A stretch of DNA of 64,000 nucleotides, from contig CM053326.1 of the NCBI GenBank assembly GCA_028583605.1, positions 15,168,587-15,232,586 on the forward strand. Reading direction: 5' to 3'. The notes beneath the pieces are model-generated. The model was not told the origin of the DNA, made no database searches, and worked only from the letters and a program-made list of their open reading frames with translations. Origin of the DNA: Dastarcus helophoroides. Taxonomy: Eukaryota; Arthropoda; Insecta; Coleoptera; Bothrideridae. The position numbers and the translations under genes are program-made. Each line of letters starts with the position of its first letter. Within the stretch, counting starts at the first letter, position 1. Below, one piece after another: positions 46,912 to 58,189 of the stretch.

Positions 46912-48290
46912 TTATTTTCCTCTTGGTCTACCCCATTTAGATTTGCGTTCAGGGGCTTTTGGAGTGTAACATGGTTGACATGACAAGGAAGACACATTAT
47001 TTTTACTGCTATATGTGGTAATCGGAGACCCATTTTTCTCTTGTTGCTCAGCTGAAACGATTTTATCCAAAGGACGGTCAGTCACATAAGCCGTCAAGAA
47101 TTCATGGTCTCCAAAAACGTTTTCGTTTACTGGATAAATTCCTGTTACTTCAAAACCATTTTGAATGATGGAAATTGTAAATGCTTGAGGAAACTCTTTG
47201 CAAATAAGTACATATATTTGATTAATACTCATGGAGCGTGCTAGATTCATAACCATTCGATCACCACAAACCACATTATAATATGTTTTCAAGGGTCCGA
47301 ATACTGTTCTATTGAGAGGCTGCATTTTGTTGTTTATATAAGGGAAAGTTAACATGATACCATTGCTTTTACAGAAGTTGATTACGTTGATATTGATATG
47401 ATTATCACGATTATCAAGAATTAAAATTATTGGATCATCGACTGTAGGTTTACCATGATTCTTAAAATGTTCTAGGTACTGTAAAAATAAATTTTCGTTT
47501 GACCAACCAGTTGGATTAGCTCCCCCGACAATTCCTAGAGGAGCTCCCTTAAGCATATATGTCTAAAAATTGACGCGTGGAAATACCATCATAGCATAGA
47601 TCGGATATGGTTACCAATCGCGTTCATAGCCGCAATAACTGTTAAGTTAGCTTCTTTTTAACCACTGGTCATTTGACCAATTTGTTTTATATCTCTTGGA
47701 CCTAAAACCTTTGATGCAGCGTGAACGGTTGTGACACCCGTTTCATCACAATTCCAAATTTTTTACGAAGCTTCCACGAGATAAAATGTAGTTTTTTAAA
47801 AAACTAGACACACTGGTGTTGTTAAACGACATTGATCGTGTTAAACTAGTGGATCTAGGCTTTCAAAGCGACAAATTATTATATCTCTCACGAAAATACC
47901 GTAACCACTCATCACCAGCAGTTTTTTGTTTGTCCTATGACACGGGATATATTTTTTTTCATTTGCAATGGCATATTGATATGCCAAACACCTAACTTCT
48001 TTTTTCGTTAAATCGTAGTTGTGACGTGATGCTGTAATTAGATATTCCTCTAAAGCAACTTCTTTATCTTTTATAAAGACTTGGTTAGTATTATTTGATA
48101 TAAATTTAAAAATTAAGGTTTCTGAATTCTTGAACGACCTAATATGTATGATTTATGTTGTTTTGGATATATTAAAACGCCTAGGTGCTTCTCGAATAGA
48201 GATATCTCCACTAAGACACCGTTTCGCCGCTGTGGGTAAATTTTCAGCATTTACTGCAGCTCTATTATCGTCAGATTTACTTCGCGACAT
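46912..48290 (-). pseudogene. Pogo-superfamily transposase pseudogene (outer element)
   Basis: N-terminal SKSDDNRAAVNAENL, then helix-turn-helix ISIREAPRRFNISKTT. The middle holds CDETGVTTVHAASKVLGPRD, with the first catalytic aspartate. An intact 214-codon stretch (46912-47556) contains PTGWSNENLFLQYLEHF, ILILDNRDNHI (second aspartate), then NKMQPLNRTVFGPLKTYYN, where the third aspartate of the MQPLD box is asparagine, and GFEVTGIYPVNENVF near the C-terminus. Stops and frameshifts lie at 47557-48290. It is the same family as 49118-51370. Confidence 0.85.
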
Positions 48291-49117
48291 GTTCTTAAAT
48301 ATTAGTCTGAAAAAAAAAATTATTTTACTTCATCTAGAGACTACAAAAAAATAATCCTAAATATTCCTTTTCCATTGTTGGACCTTGGTGCACTCAGTAG
48401 GTTGTACCTTGGTCTGATCTAAGCTACGACATTCATTACTGACCCGAAGTACACGCGTATGCTACCGGAAAGATTTATATAATTTTGCAGGTTACGGCAT
48501 CCGTTACAAACAATACATGCATCATTAAAGAACCTAGGAATATGCCTTTCTGAACATATTCCAAGAAAGCAATAGTAGGGAAATGTGGTGTACTTTGGAC
48601 CATATTGTACCTCGGACCACATCCAATAATGTCAGTCTCTGTCAAAGTTTTCTCCTAATTCTTTTATTATTATGTTTCTTACTTCCACTTTACAGATGTC
48701 ATGCAAAGCGATTTGGCAGGTAAATAAGGTCTGCGAAGTTATTATATAATCTAGTTAAGTGAAGTGGCAAAGTAAATATTAACCTGAATAATTGTCTGCA
48801 TTCATCGGTCTTATTTTAATTCGTAAGTAATTTCTATTATGTGATATACGTAAAAGCATTGTTCTTTTTTATATGTGTGTAATTAGTTTTCTGAAATATA
48901 TGGACGGATTAAGTTTATAATGTCACATATGAATGGTTACAAAAATTGTACCTTGGACCATGTGGATGGTGTGTACCTCGGACCGGTCCAAGGTACAATG
49001 GTGAAAAATGTGGTTGTAATTTTTTGTTTCTATATAATTTTGTTGTATTACTTTCTCCTTATTATTGGCTTAACGATTATAATTCTATTAGATTCAATTC
49101 ATTTTAGTTCCTCAAAA

Positions 49118-51370
49118 ATGTCACGAAGTAAAACCGGGAAAAAACGAGATAAAGTTGATGGAGAAAAATTAATAAAAGCTGTACGAGAATGTATGCATAA
49201 ACATATTTCTATCCGAGAGGCTGTAAGACGATACTTAATATCGAAAACAACATTAATTAGACACCTTCGTGCAAAGCAAGTATTTTCAAAAAATGACGAG
49301 AATTTGCTCACAAATTACTTAATTACCGCCGCACGTCTTCATTATGGTCTGACTAAAGTAGAAGTTGGAAATTTAGCTTACCAGTATGCTTTGGCAAATA
49401 GTAAGGCGTATCCTGATAGCTGAAATAGAACAAAATGGCGGGAAAGGAATGGCTGCCGCAATTTATGAAAAGATACACAGGTTTATCCCTCCGAAAACCT
49501 AAGCCAACAAGTTTAGCGAGATCCACTGCCTTTAATCAGGCGAATGCCATAACATTTTTCAAAAACTACAAGCGGGTTTTATCTAGGGGAGCATTTTCAG
49601 CAGATAAAATTTGGAATATTGATGAAACTGAGATAAGTACGCACCTAAAATTATTAGTCCCAAAGGGGTTAAACAAGTGGGACAGATGACAAGTGGTGAG
49701 CAGTGGACAGAATATTACAGTAATTGCGGCTATAAATTCAATTGAAAATATCATCCCACCAATGATATTTCCGCGAGTAAATTTTAAGAACCACATGCTT
49801 ATAGGTCGTCCTAGTTGGTTTGATCGGAGCAGCTTCTTCATCAGGATGGTCGAATGCAGATTTATTTTATCAATTCATGCAACATTTTAAGGATCATGTG
49901 AGCCTCACTGGATTCTGGATTCTGGATTAGTTGTGGGTTGCCCAAAGGCCACCCACAACTAAAAAGGCACACTTTTCGGGCCCATTGTGCTATCCCTGTG
50001 ATTGAGGTGTCCTTGGTCATTCATTCAGCCACCCAACCTTGTTGAGAAACTGAAGAACGCCCCTTGGATGCGCCTCTCTTAAACTGGCCACACTATGCTA
50101 GAAGTCCCCCAGCATGGATGCTCTTATTAATGCTAGTGCCGGGCAGTGACACATCACTGTGCTCGACACTCTCATCTTCTTCTAAACACCCTCTGCAGCT
50201 CGGGTCGTTTATAATTCCCATTCTGTAGGAGGTGTTTGTTTAATCGACAGTGACCTGTCCATATCCCTACAAGTTTCCTGAGATTATTTCTTGAGAGTTG
50301 TAGGCATAGTTTTGCCCTTTCCCTGCACGGCATTCTAATGAATGCGTGAGTTTGTCGGCATGTTGTTATTGATGCCCATATGGCTTTGGGTTTACGATAA
50401 ATTTCTTTGTTAAGTAGGGATCTTACGGTTGATCTCGCCAGGGGAAGGGTTGGTTCTGGTCCAACGAATTGTCCCTTCGAACCCTTCCTCGCCAGTTTGT
50501 CAGCGCGTTCGTTTCCCTCTTTTCCAGAATGTCCTTTGATCCATATTAGATCAAGTGAGATCCACTACTGAGAAACCTATAATTATTGTGTTAGATAACC
50601 ATGACAGTCATATTAGCATTTCAACTATTGACATTTGCAAAGCAAATGGTATTATATTGGTGAAGTTTTATTCGCACACAAGCCATAAGATGCAGCCTTT
50701 AGATCGTACGGTATTTGGGCCCTTGAAGTCCTATTACAACACAGCTTATAGTGAGTGGATGTTAATGCATCCCGGTCAACCCATCATAATATATAATGTA
50801 GCAGAGTTGCTGCGAAAGGCATTTCCACAAGCTTTTACACCTGCCAATATTCAGAAAGGATTTCAAGTAACAGGTCTTTACCCTGTTAAGAAAAATATTT
50901 TCCAGGACTACGAATTCTTAACTAGTTTTATAACTAACCGCCCATAAATTGAGTTAAACAGGCCGCCAGTTAGTAGCAATTCCGATACTATTGCTTTACC
51001 ATCTACAATTTCGGATACACCAACAGCTGCCAGCACTTCATCAGAAGCAGCTCAAACAATAATCACACCCGAAACCTTGCGTCCGTTTCCTAAAGCACCT
51101 GAATGTAAAAAAAAAACTGGGGGACATCCAAAAGGTAAATCGCGAATACTTACGGACACACAAGAGAAAGAACAGTTAGTACGAAAACAAAACTTCAAAG
51201 CCATGAAAAGTGTAACCAGACAATTTACAAGGAGAATTAAAGCCGCGAATAAAAAGAAACAGCTTGATTCTTCCGAAAATGAATCAATTCTATCGTTGTC
51301 TTCCGGGGAAGACGAAACTTTGGAAGATATTATTTCTAAGGATAGGGAATGGCTAGAAATAACAGTTTAA
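49118..51370 (+). pseudogene. Pogo-superfamily transposase pseudogene (inner element)
   Basis: Starts MSRSKTGKKRDKVDGEKL, then a psq-type helix-turn-helix (ISIREAVRRYLISKTTLIRH). A frameshift near 49425 is followed by AGKEWLPQFMKRYTGLSLR. The core has KIWNIDETEISTH (first aspartate), a stop at 49687, IVLDNHDSHISIS (second) and HKMQPLDRTVFGPLKSYY (third), so all three catalytic aspartates are kept. The tail has GFQVTGLYPVKKNIFQDYEF and a basic GGHPKGKSR, then acidic SSGEDETLEDI. The frame is broken by a frameshift, two stops (49687, 50945) and the LINE insertion. Better preserved than the outer copy. Confidence 0.88.
49903..50548 (-). mobile_element. 5'-truncated LINE fragment inside the pogo transposase
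   Basis: Flanked by an 11 bp target duplication gatca(t/a)gtgag (49892-49902 and 50549-50559); removing it restores the transposase codons KDHVRSTTEK. On the minus strand it encodes the end of an RNase H (IKGHSGKEGNERADKLARKG), LSRNNLRKLVG with TGHCRLNKHL, and a Cys-rich EEDESVEH tail. The 3' end is not poly(A): it forms a gttgtgggtggcc...cccacaac hairpin followed by aatccag repeats. It is G+C-richer than its host. Confidence 0.9.
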
Positions 51371-52212
51371 AATTAATAACACAAGATGATGAAATTCATG
51401 GGGGCAATTTTGTATTGGTCAAAGTGGCAGGAAGGACAACTGCCAAATTTTACGTTGGATAAATTATAAGCGTTGACGATAAAAATGAATTAAGATATCT
51501 ACGAAGAATTAGGGATACTACTAAATTTATTAATGATGCTATTGAAACTTATGATTTTTCTACTGCTGACTTAGTTTGTAAGCTACACCACCGCAAAAAA
51601 TTGTAGGCACCGCTTGACACTGTTCAATATTATATTTTGAAGTGAGTTTTGATGGATATGAACTAAAATCAATGTAAGATCTAGTTTTACTTATATATTT
51701 AGATAGGTTTAATTGTTTCACTTTTTTTTCCATGGTCCAAGGTACAACTGTTTGTGGTCCAAGGTACACTACGAGCTTGTACTTTGGATCAATTGGCAGT
51801 CATCGTTTAAGTTTCCGTTTTTCATATGTTTTTATTAATCAATTTACGTTTCAATAAAATAAAATATTAAAAATGGTATGGTCTTTTATTTCCCTAAAGA
51901 TTGATTTAAAAGGATTACAATTCTAAAATATATTCCACACTTTTTCAAAATGGGACCAAGGTACACCACCTTCCCCTACTTACCAACAGATTAAAAGGTA
52001 TCAGATAATTACTATATAAAATATTTACTTCACAGATATGAAAACACAGAAAACTTATTAAATCACCATGTGCTTAATCTTCTTTAGTTTGAACTGCCAT
52101 CTATTGCATGGAAATGACCATTAGAATTTTACCGCCAGTCACAAAATAACATTACAGATCTCTTTTAATATTTCATTGGCCCGAGGTAAAGCCTACCCAA
52201 GGTACAACACTA

Positions 52213-55200
52213 GATAACTTTCTATGATCAAATAGAACCAACTTAGAAAAACTTATAGAGTGCCTCGTTTAGAAGTTACAGACTTAATTTTTGTGTCTAG
52301 TTGTGAGCATAATTAATAAAAGCGTCGAATCATATTGAAGTTCGGTACAGTTAAGTTTTAGATAAGTACAAGCGTTACGAAGCAGCCTTTACATACTAAA
52401 CGATAACAATATGATGTATCGCTCGCAGTAAATCGGTGCGATATCAGACGTGTAAACACAAATGCTTCCTAACAAATCTCTTTTCACACATAATATATTT
52501 GTTTTTGAAATACTGGGAACGAATAACTAAAGGAAAATGATGCAGACGAGAGGCGATGGATTGAACACTTTGTAAGATATGTTGAAAAATACAATAGTCA
52601 AGAAATAATTCAGCCAAGAGCGAGTCGGGCTCGCACAATTAGGGTTTCATACCAGTTACTGCAGTGAACAGTCAACAGACCAAATTAAATCATTTTTACT
52701 TATGTATAAATTTAAAATCTTATCCAAATTTTTTTGTGTTATATTTGAAAAATAAAAAATGTCTATTTTCATATATACACACTTTTTTATACAATCAATC
52801 CAAATATTTATGGAACTGATAACTGTGTTGATAATGTCTCAAATAAAAAGCATTCATTCGCAATTAGCAATAAGTTGACGACTAACACGGTTTATAAGAT
52901 CGCCTTCGGATCGCGCTAAAATGTCCGATTGCAACCTCAATGACTACCTCCCGCGCAATTTAAGATAGTTCACTGGTCAGTTGATTTTCCACATTTCCTT
53001 TTTTCTGTCAGATGTTACTAACATTGTTATCTAAACACCTGCAAAATTAAAAGACCCGTGCCGGTTCCGAAGCCGAGATATTCAATGTCAAAATTATGAT
53101 TTTCAACATGTACGGTATAGGCGAAAGAATATTTTCGAAGAGGTTTTAATTTATTACTACCAAACTCTTCTATGTATTTGATAAATAAGTAATATATTAT
53201 ATAGAGTAGATATCGTGAATAAAGTAGTAAAATATGTAGATCTCCAGCGGAGACCGTTTTTGGATAATCGTAATCTAAAATTATATATCCCACGGAATTT
53301 CAATGATTCTTGTCGTAGGTTAGAAAAAAGATGGGCATTAATAATGCGTCTGTGCACTTCACGCCAAATATTTGGCAGCGGAAAGTGCGTCTCGCTGTAT
53401 GCAAAACTTTTAGTCCGATTATTGCCGGTGAACTGCCTTAATAAACTAATGCTAACTTCGAAAATATTCATCTAAATGAAATAATTTTAAAAATAAATTT
53501 GATCTCTAGTTAAATCAATTTTTTATTTAAAAAAAAATACTGTATGGGTCAAAAAGCCTTGGAATGCAAGCATTTATGTTTCCAAAAATTTTTTTATCAA
53601 CAACTATTGCGATATCGAAAATACCTGCCAGTTTTCCAATAAAATTTAGCCCAATATCTACTAGTCTTATTAAACTCTAAATTTTATCTTTAAAAACCTT
53701 GGAGAACAGGGAGAAAGGTCATTTCTAACACATTTTGAACTATATATTTAAGACAATTAAACCGAAAAATTATAAGAAAATATTCTAGGATGCTTAAAGG
53801 TAGCTCTTTCAAATGATATCTCACATGATTATTAACTAACAGTTGATATTTTATAGACAAAATTTAGTCCCCCATTTTATTATAAATTATTTCTTTTTTG
53901 TAATCGTTGCCTGATAGTATTCTTATGGGTTATTAAGAACTTAAGCAAAATTTCACATGTCTACGTTACATAGTTTTCGACAAAAACCTCTTCGTGATAA
54001 ACACAAGAGTAAGATTATAAGGGTTCCTTTTTCGTTTTAAGTTACGAACAACGAAACAAACGAAATAAAAAAACAAAACATTCAGAACAGAATCAACGAA
54101 TGGAGAAACAAAATAATACCCAAAAGCATCATGCCTCTTAGTAGAAGTCACTTCAAAAAATTTAAAAAATTTATCCACGGATATATCAGTTTTAAATTTA
54201 TCCGTTTTATTTGGGCGTATTAATAAAATCATAAAACCACTAAATTTAGGTTACATTTTGTTAACTAATTATGTGATAAACTTTGTACGATCCTGAAACT
54301 GAACATATAATAAAAACATTTCAAAATATAATGTTTGTTACAAATTTCACAAGACAAATTTGCTATGATGCAAAAAAGTTTATAATGTCGGCTGTCATAA
54401 ATTCAAACCGTTTATTTAAATACTCCTAAAAGTTCTCAAACAATTTCCAAACAATTTTTGAATGTGCTTACTTGTTGTTAAGCTTACAGAGTTTTAAGTA
54501 ATTTTAAATTCTTAAGTCTGCTGTAAAAATTGAAAACCTCCAACGTAACAAAGTTTTAATAATAAGAGTTTCAGCCTATAAATTTATCCATTATAAAGAG
54601 AATTAATTATTTATGTATTCAACAAAAGAATCATGAAAAATATATACTTATAAATAAGTTTGCTTAATAAATGCACTAAAAATTTTAAACATAATAATTC
54701 CAGTACGAAAAATTTTGAGATTAAACTTTTTATACAAACTTTAATCGATAAGCCAAGAAACATTACCGTTCTTAAGTTAAAAACCATAAAGCAGTTAAAA
54801 ATTATTGATCTCTTTCTACTCGTACCCTAATGCAAGTAGGTATAATATTCTCGCCTTTCATATTTCATTTTTTGAATAAGATGGACTAAAGTACATTAAC
54901 TATTCATGAGATAATTTAAAAATAATGTTTTTCGCTTTAGGGTCATTGTTAACGTTTAACTCTAATCATATTAACTTTAAATAACTTTATAATCAAACTT
55001 TTTATGTAATCTTACAATGCAAAATATAACGAGGGTGGAAGTTATGTCACAACGAATTCATTCGGGTGTCTATATTGATAATGCAAATTAAATTTTCGGA
55101 ATTGTATTTAAGAGAAGATGATTTAATTTGGAATTAAAGAATATATAATTAGCTTGTTAGCAAGGTAAATTGGTTGACCTAATTAATTCATGAATATAGG

Positions 55201-55670
55201 AATGGATTATTGAGTCGGACAAGTAGAAAGTTTATTAGAAGTAAAAAGCTACATTTACATTTCATTTCGGGAACTTTTGCACTCCAATTATTAAAGATAA
55301 ACTTGAAAAGACCTGCTTAGCTTACGTTTTGAATTTAATGTCTTATAAATTTCTTAATTTAATCGTGATCTTTAAATATTTGCCATTGTAATGGAATACT
55401 AAACGTAACCAGGAGTTGACTACCTTTAGGGGATTAATTTAATTTAATTTCGCAGACATTTCAAACAGTATTAATTTGTACAACTTATTCCTAAACTTAG
55501 AATTGAAATAAACATGTAATTGCAAACTGTAAACGGTAAAATTAAACTATTAACAAGTTATAAGTAGGTAATATCAGACATGTAAATTATTCATGTGTAA
55601 TGAAGGTAATTCTCGAGCGACCGTTAAACCACCAATGTCTGATAGGAACAAAACAGACTAATTTTGTTCT
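52213..55670. other. Gene-free AT-rich stretch
   Basis: Only short unassigned open frames (for example both strands at 53027-53475). None resembles receptor TM6/TM7 or a transposase. A small CpG-containing patch lies at about 52890-52960. Confidence 0.4.
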
Positions 55671-55678
55671 TTACTTAC

Positions 55679-55830
55679 AACACCTTGATCCAATGTTTCA
55701 GATGTATGAGGACCAATCTCGGTAGCTGGCTCGCCAAGAGAGGGCGGGTGAAAGGGTGAAAGGGGAAAATGCTCCGGGGGCTCGTGTTTCGTGAAGATTC
55801 GGTGAGCACCGGCAATTTTTTTAATAGGAA
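55679..55830 (-). other. Possible host exon on the minus strand (unproven)
   Basis: A G+C-rich block within AT-rich sequence. On the minus strand it reads HEPPEHFPLSPFHPPSLGEP and ATEIGPHTSETLDQGV, then meets a consensus donor (GTT|GTAAGT at 55678). No convincing acceptor was found upstream; the nearest AG (about 55787) lacks a pyrimidine tract. The proline-rich reading matches nothing I recognise. It could be an exon of a nested antisense gene, or a transposon scrap. Confidence 0.25.
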
Positions 55831-56005
55831 CAGGAGTAAAAAGTTTGTGCAGATAAAATGACAATCGTTGAATTTGTAAAAGGACTTCTCGGAAAAGTCG
55901 ATTTTGGTTTTTAAAAATACATCTTTTTAATAGTAGATGCCACTAGACAGTATTTTTTTGGAACTGCTGTTTACCTGTATGGTATTTACGGTATTTACCA
56001 AAGAA
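55831..56005. other. Short gap
   Basis: Holds no recognised feature. Confidence 0.4.
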
Positions 56006-57000
56006 AATATTTAAAATGAGTGCTTTTAGTGCAGAATTAGTAAACTTTATCCCAGCGGACATTTCTGAGGCTGAAAGTGAAATATTCAAGATATTATTAC
56101 CTTGGAAATCAAATAGTAAATATGAATTTTGGTGCGATAAATTTATGACGTTTCATTGACACATGGAAACTATATAATAGTTATTTATGATACAAGTGTT
56201 AAAAGTGACATTTTATTTTGTGAGTGGGGAGTATTGCGAAACGAGCGTAGCAAGTGGAGCAACCCCACGAAGAAAATAAAATCACTTTTAACAAGTGTAT
56301 CATACAATATTTTTTGTAAAACTGTTAAATTAAAAGAGAAAATGCTGTCCCTAGGGTTGAATTTTAGATTTATTGTTTGCGTGTTGAATTACATATTTGA
56401 CATTTACATCTGACAATCAAGTCAGGTATTGGATAGAGTGTAACTAAGTAAAACCATTGTAAGTTGTTTAATGTTAATTAGTAACCACAATTGAACCTGT
56501 CCTAAAATATTGTAGATTTTATGGCTAATAAACATGAATTTTGAAGAAAATATTGGAAATTAAAGCAATTTTATTATTCCATCTGATGTTGAAGAAACAG
56601 CAAATACATCAACTGAGATTTATTGCTCCAGAAATCGGGACAAAAATATGATGGTATGAAATAAAGAATCTAGCGGATAACTTCACTAAAAATATATTTT
56701 TGGTTTACGCCGAAGGAAATTCTAAGTTATGGAATCTCTCTATGATAAAAGCTAGTTTTTAAATCAAACTAGGATATAAGCAAGTATTAAAACCAGCGTA
56801 CAAGATTTTTTTGAATGAAGCTCCAGACACCAAATATGCAGTAAAAAGTTGCGTCAGTTTTTGGATTATTTGGAGTCTGTCGCTCTCAAGAATTTTGTAA
56901 ATTAACACTGGATGATATTGAAAAATCTTTGTTTTATATTATGAAGACTAAAAGCAACATCCGTCCTGGTTTTTGCACGGATTACTTTGCATAAATACCT
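56006..57000 (+). pseudogene. Crypton-like tyrosine recombinase pseudogene
   Basis: Opens MSAFSAELVNFIPADI, then LLPWKSNSKYEFWCDKFMTF, like the KSxxxYExxYxxFxxW N-terminal DNA-binding start of insect Crypton-type recombinases. After a palindromic insertion (56187-56303) and frameshifts come NFTKNIFLVYAEGNSKLWNL, KIFLNEAPDTKY and FGLFGVCRSQEFCKLTLDDI. The last is the catalytic box I, with the active arginine in CRSQEF. MKTKS follows, then a stop (56993). The later HxxR and tyrosine boxes are absent. It normally cuts and rejoins DNA through a tyrosine; this is a truncated, dead copy. Confidence 0.68.
56187..56303. repeat. 117 bp imperfect palindrome
   Basis: Starts atgatacaagtgttaaaagtga and ends with the near-complement tcacttttaacaagtgtatcat. 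The loop holds gagtggggag...ctccaccccac-like pairing (gtggggag / gcaaccccac). It interrupts the Crypton remnant and looks like a tiny foldback insert. Confidence 0.75.
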
Positions 57001-57413
57001 CTGCAATTACTTCTCAGGAAAACTAAAATAAGTAACCGTTCAGATGGTAATAGTAATATTAATATTATAAATAAATAATTTATAACTATTTTGAATGTTT
57101 TAATGTTTGGAAACACAATATTGTTGGACCAGCCCGTTCAACCAAAAAAAATATCTTTCTATTTTTACCAGTACAGCTTTCTATTTTATATTGCATATTG
57201 CTATAAATCAGTGTTTCCTAAACAGTGGGTCACAACCCGGCAGCGGACCACAAAAATAAAATACCAGGCTGCAGAATTATCTTCATACTCACAAATGATT
57301 AGTTCTTTCCAGCATTAAGATATAATTAAAACATCTTTTAGTGGGTGGCGAAGGGAAAATATTAAAAACAACCGGGTTAGGGCAAAAAAAGTTTGGAAAA
57401 CACTGCTATATTT

Positions 57414-57461
57414 ACTTTTAACACTAGTGCGAAAAAACTTTTTCGCACTAGTGTTAAAAGT
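57414..57461. repeat. Perfect 23 bp-arm palindrome
   Basis: acttttaacactagtgcgaaaaa and its exact complement are separated by two bases. The first nine bases also occur in the 56187-56303 palindrome. It would form a strong cruciform or RNA hairpin. It lies 0.4 kb downstream of the Crypton remnant. Confidence 0.9.
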
Positions 57462-57644
57462 GTTTTTGTCACGTGTCATTATAAAAGTCAATTTTTAGTT
57501 CACTTATCAATGAACTAAAAATGTCACTTTTAATAACAGTTTTACAAAAAATATATTAGAAACTACAAATGTCACATGAAAAATTATTAATTTGCTTAAT
57601 CGTATTTTAGTCTTTGATAGATCGTAGTCGTAGGAAAAATACGC

Positions 57645-57763
57645 TGTACAACTCGAGCGGATTGTCCATATCGTATTCGAACGATTGAGGCACTCCGCCT
57701 ACGGCGTCGTGCTCAGACTTCGTTCTCGTGCGATATGGACATCATATCCGCTCTTGTTGTACA
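57645..57763. repeat. 119 bp imperfect palindrome with CpG-rich centre
   Basis: Outer arms tgtacaactcgagcggattg and its near-complement; the stem continues through gtccatatcg and gttcgaacg-like pairing to a CpG-rich centre (gcactccgcctacggcgtcg). It abuts the MITE at 57767. G+C content is well above the flanks. Confidence 0.75.
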
Positions 57764-57766
57764 AAT

Positions 57767-58171
57767 TACTATTATTTCACACTTTAGACTGAAATACAAT
57801 TTCATTCCAAACTCAATTAAATATTGCGTTGGTTTCTATGGAAAAATTAATACAATTTTGTCAACCAATTCTGTAAATTTTACTAAATTTTTGCAATATT
57901 ATATTGTTTTCTAATTTCCAATGACGTTACAAAAAAAATGTATATAACACGTGACTCAGATGTGCTTTTCTTTACTCGCCACACTCATAAAAAATTTTTT
58001 GTAACGTCATTCGAAATTAGAAAACGATATAATCCAAAGATTCAGCAAAATTGACAAAACTGGTTATGAAAAAATTCTACTAATTTTTCCATAGAAAGCA
58101 ATAACAAAATAACGCATTAATTAAGTATTATAATGACATTTTATTTCAATCTAAAGTGTGAAATAATAGTT
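57767..58171. mobile_element. MITE with actattatttcacactttag termini
   Basis: The ends are inverted copies of actattatttcacactttag. Similarity runs inward through gaaatacaatttcatt-like, ctatggaaaaattaatac and gcaatattatattgtttt blocks to a small centre at about 57960, where tgacgttacaaaaaa and ttttttgtaacgtcatt pair. It is about 405 bp and non-coding. Confidence 0.82.
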
Positions 58172-58189
58172 AAGGAAAATAAACCGGTA

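Larger units (their letters stand above)
48576..51978 (+). mobile_element. Inner pogo-type transposon
   Basis: The left end tagggaaatgtggtgtacttt and the complement of the right end, taggggaaggtggtgtacct, are similar, with further ggaccaaggtaca words inside each end. It carries a transposase on the + strand (49118-51370), itself split by a LINE fragment (49903-50548). Removing that, the element is about 2.75 kb. It most simply inserted into the 5' region of the outer relative. Confidence 0.7.
46318..52212 (-). mobile_element. Outer pogo-type transposon, interrupted
   Basis: The left end gggagagtgttgtaccttgg and the complement of the right end (gtgttgtaccttgggtaggc, to 52212) match for about 28 bp. 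This suggests one element carrying a minus-strand transposase (46912-48290) that was split by insertion of the related element at 48576-51978. The element has sub-terminal ccaaggtaca words, for example at 48395-48420. The right end lacks the outermost gggaga bases. Confidence 0.6.

Noticed and set aside
53027..53475. Overlapping open frames as receptor TM6/TM7
   Set aside because: They lack the CWLPFF and NPxxY signatures; hydrophobicity comes from AT-rich codons.
56156..56413. 85-codon frame as a gene
   Set aside because: It reads through a palindrome and lies between parts of the Crypton remnant.
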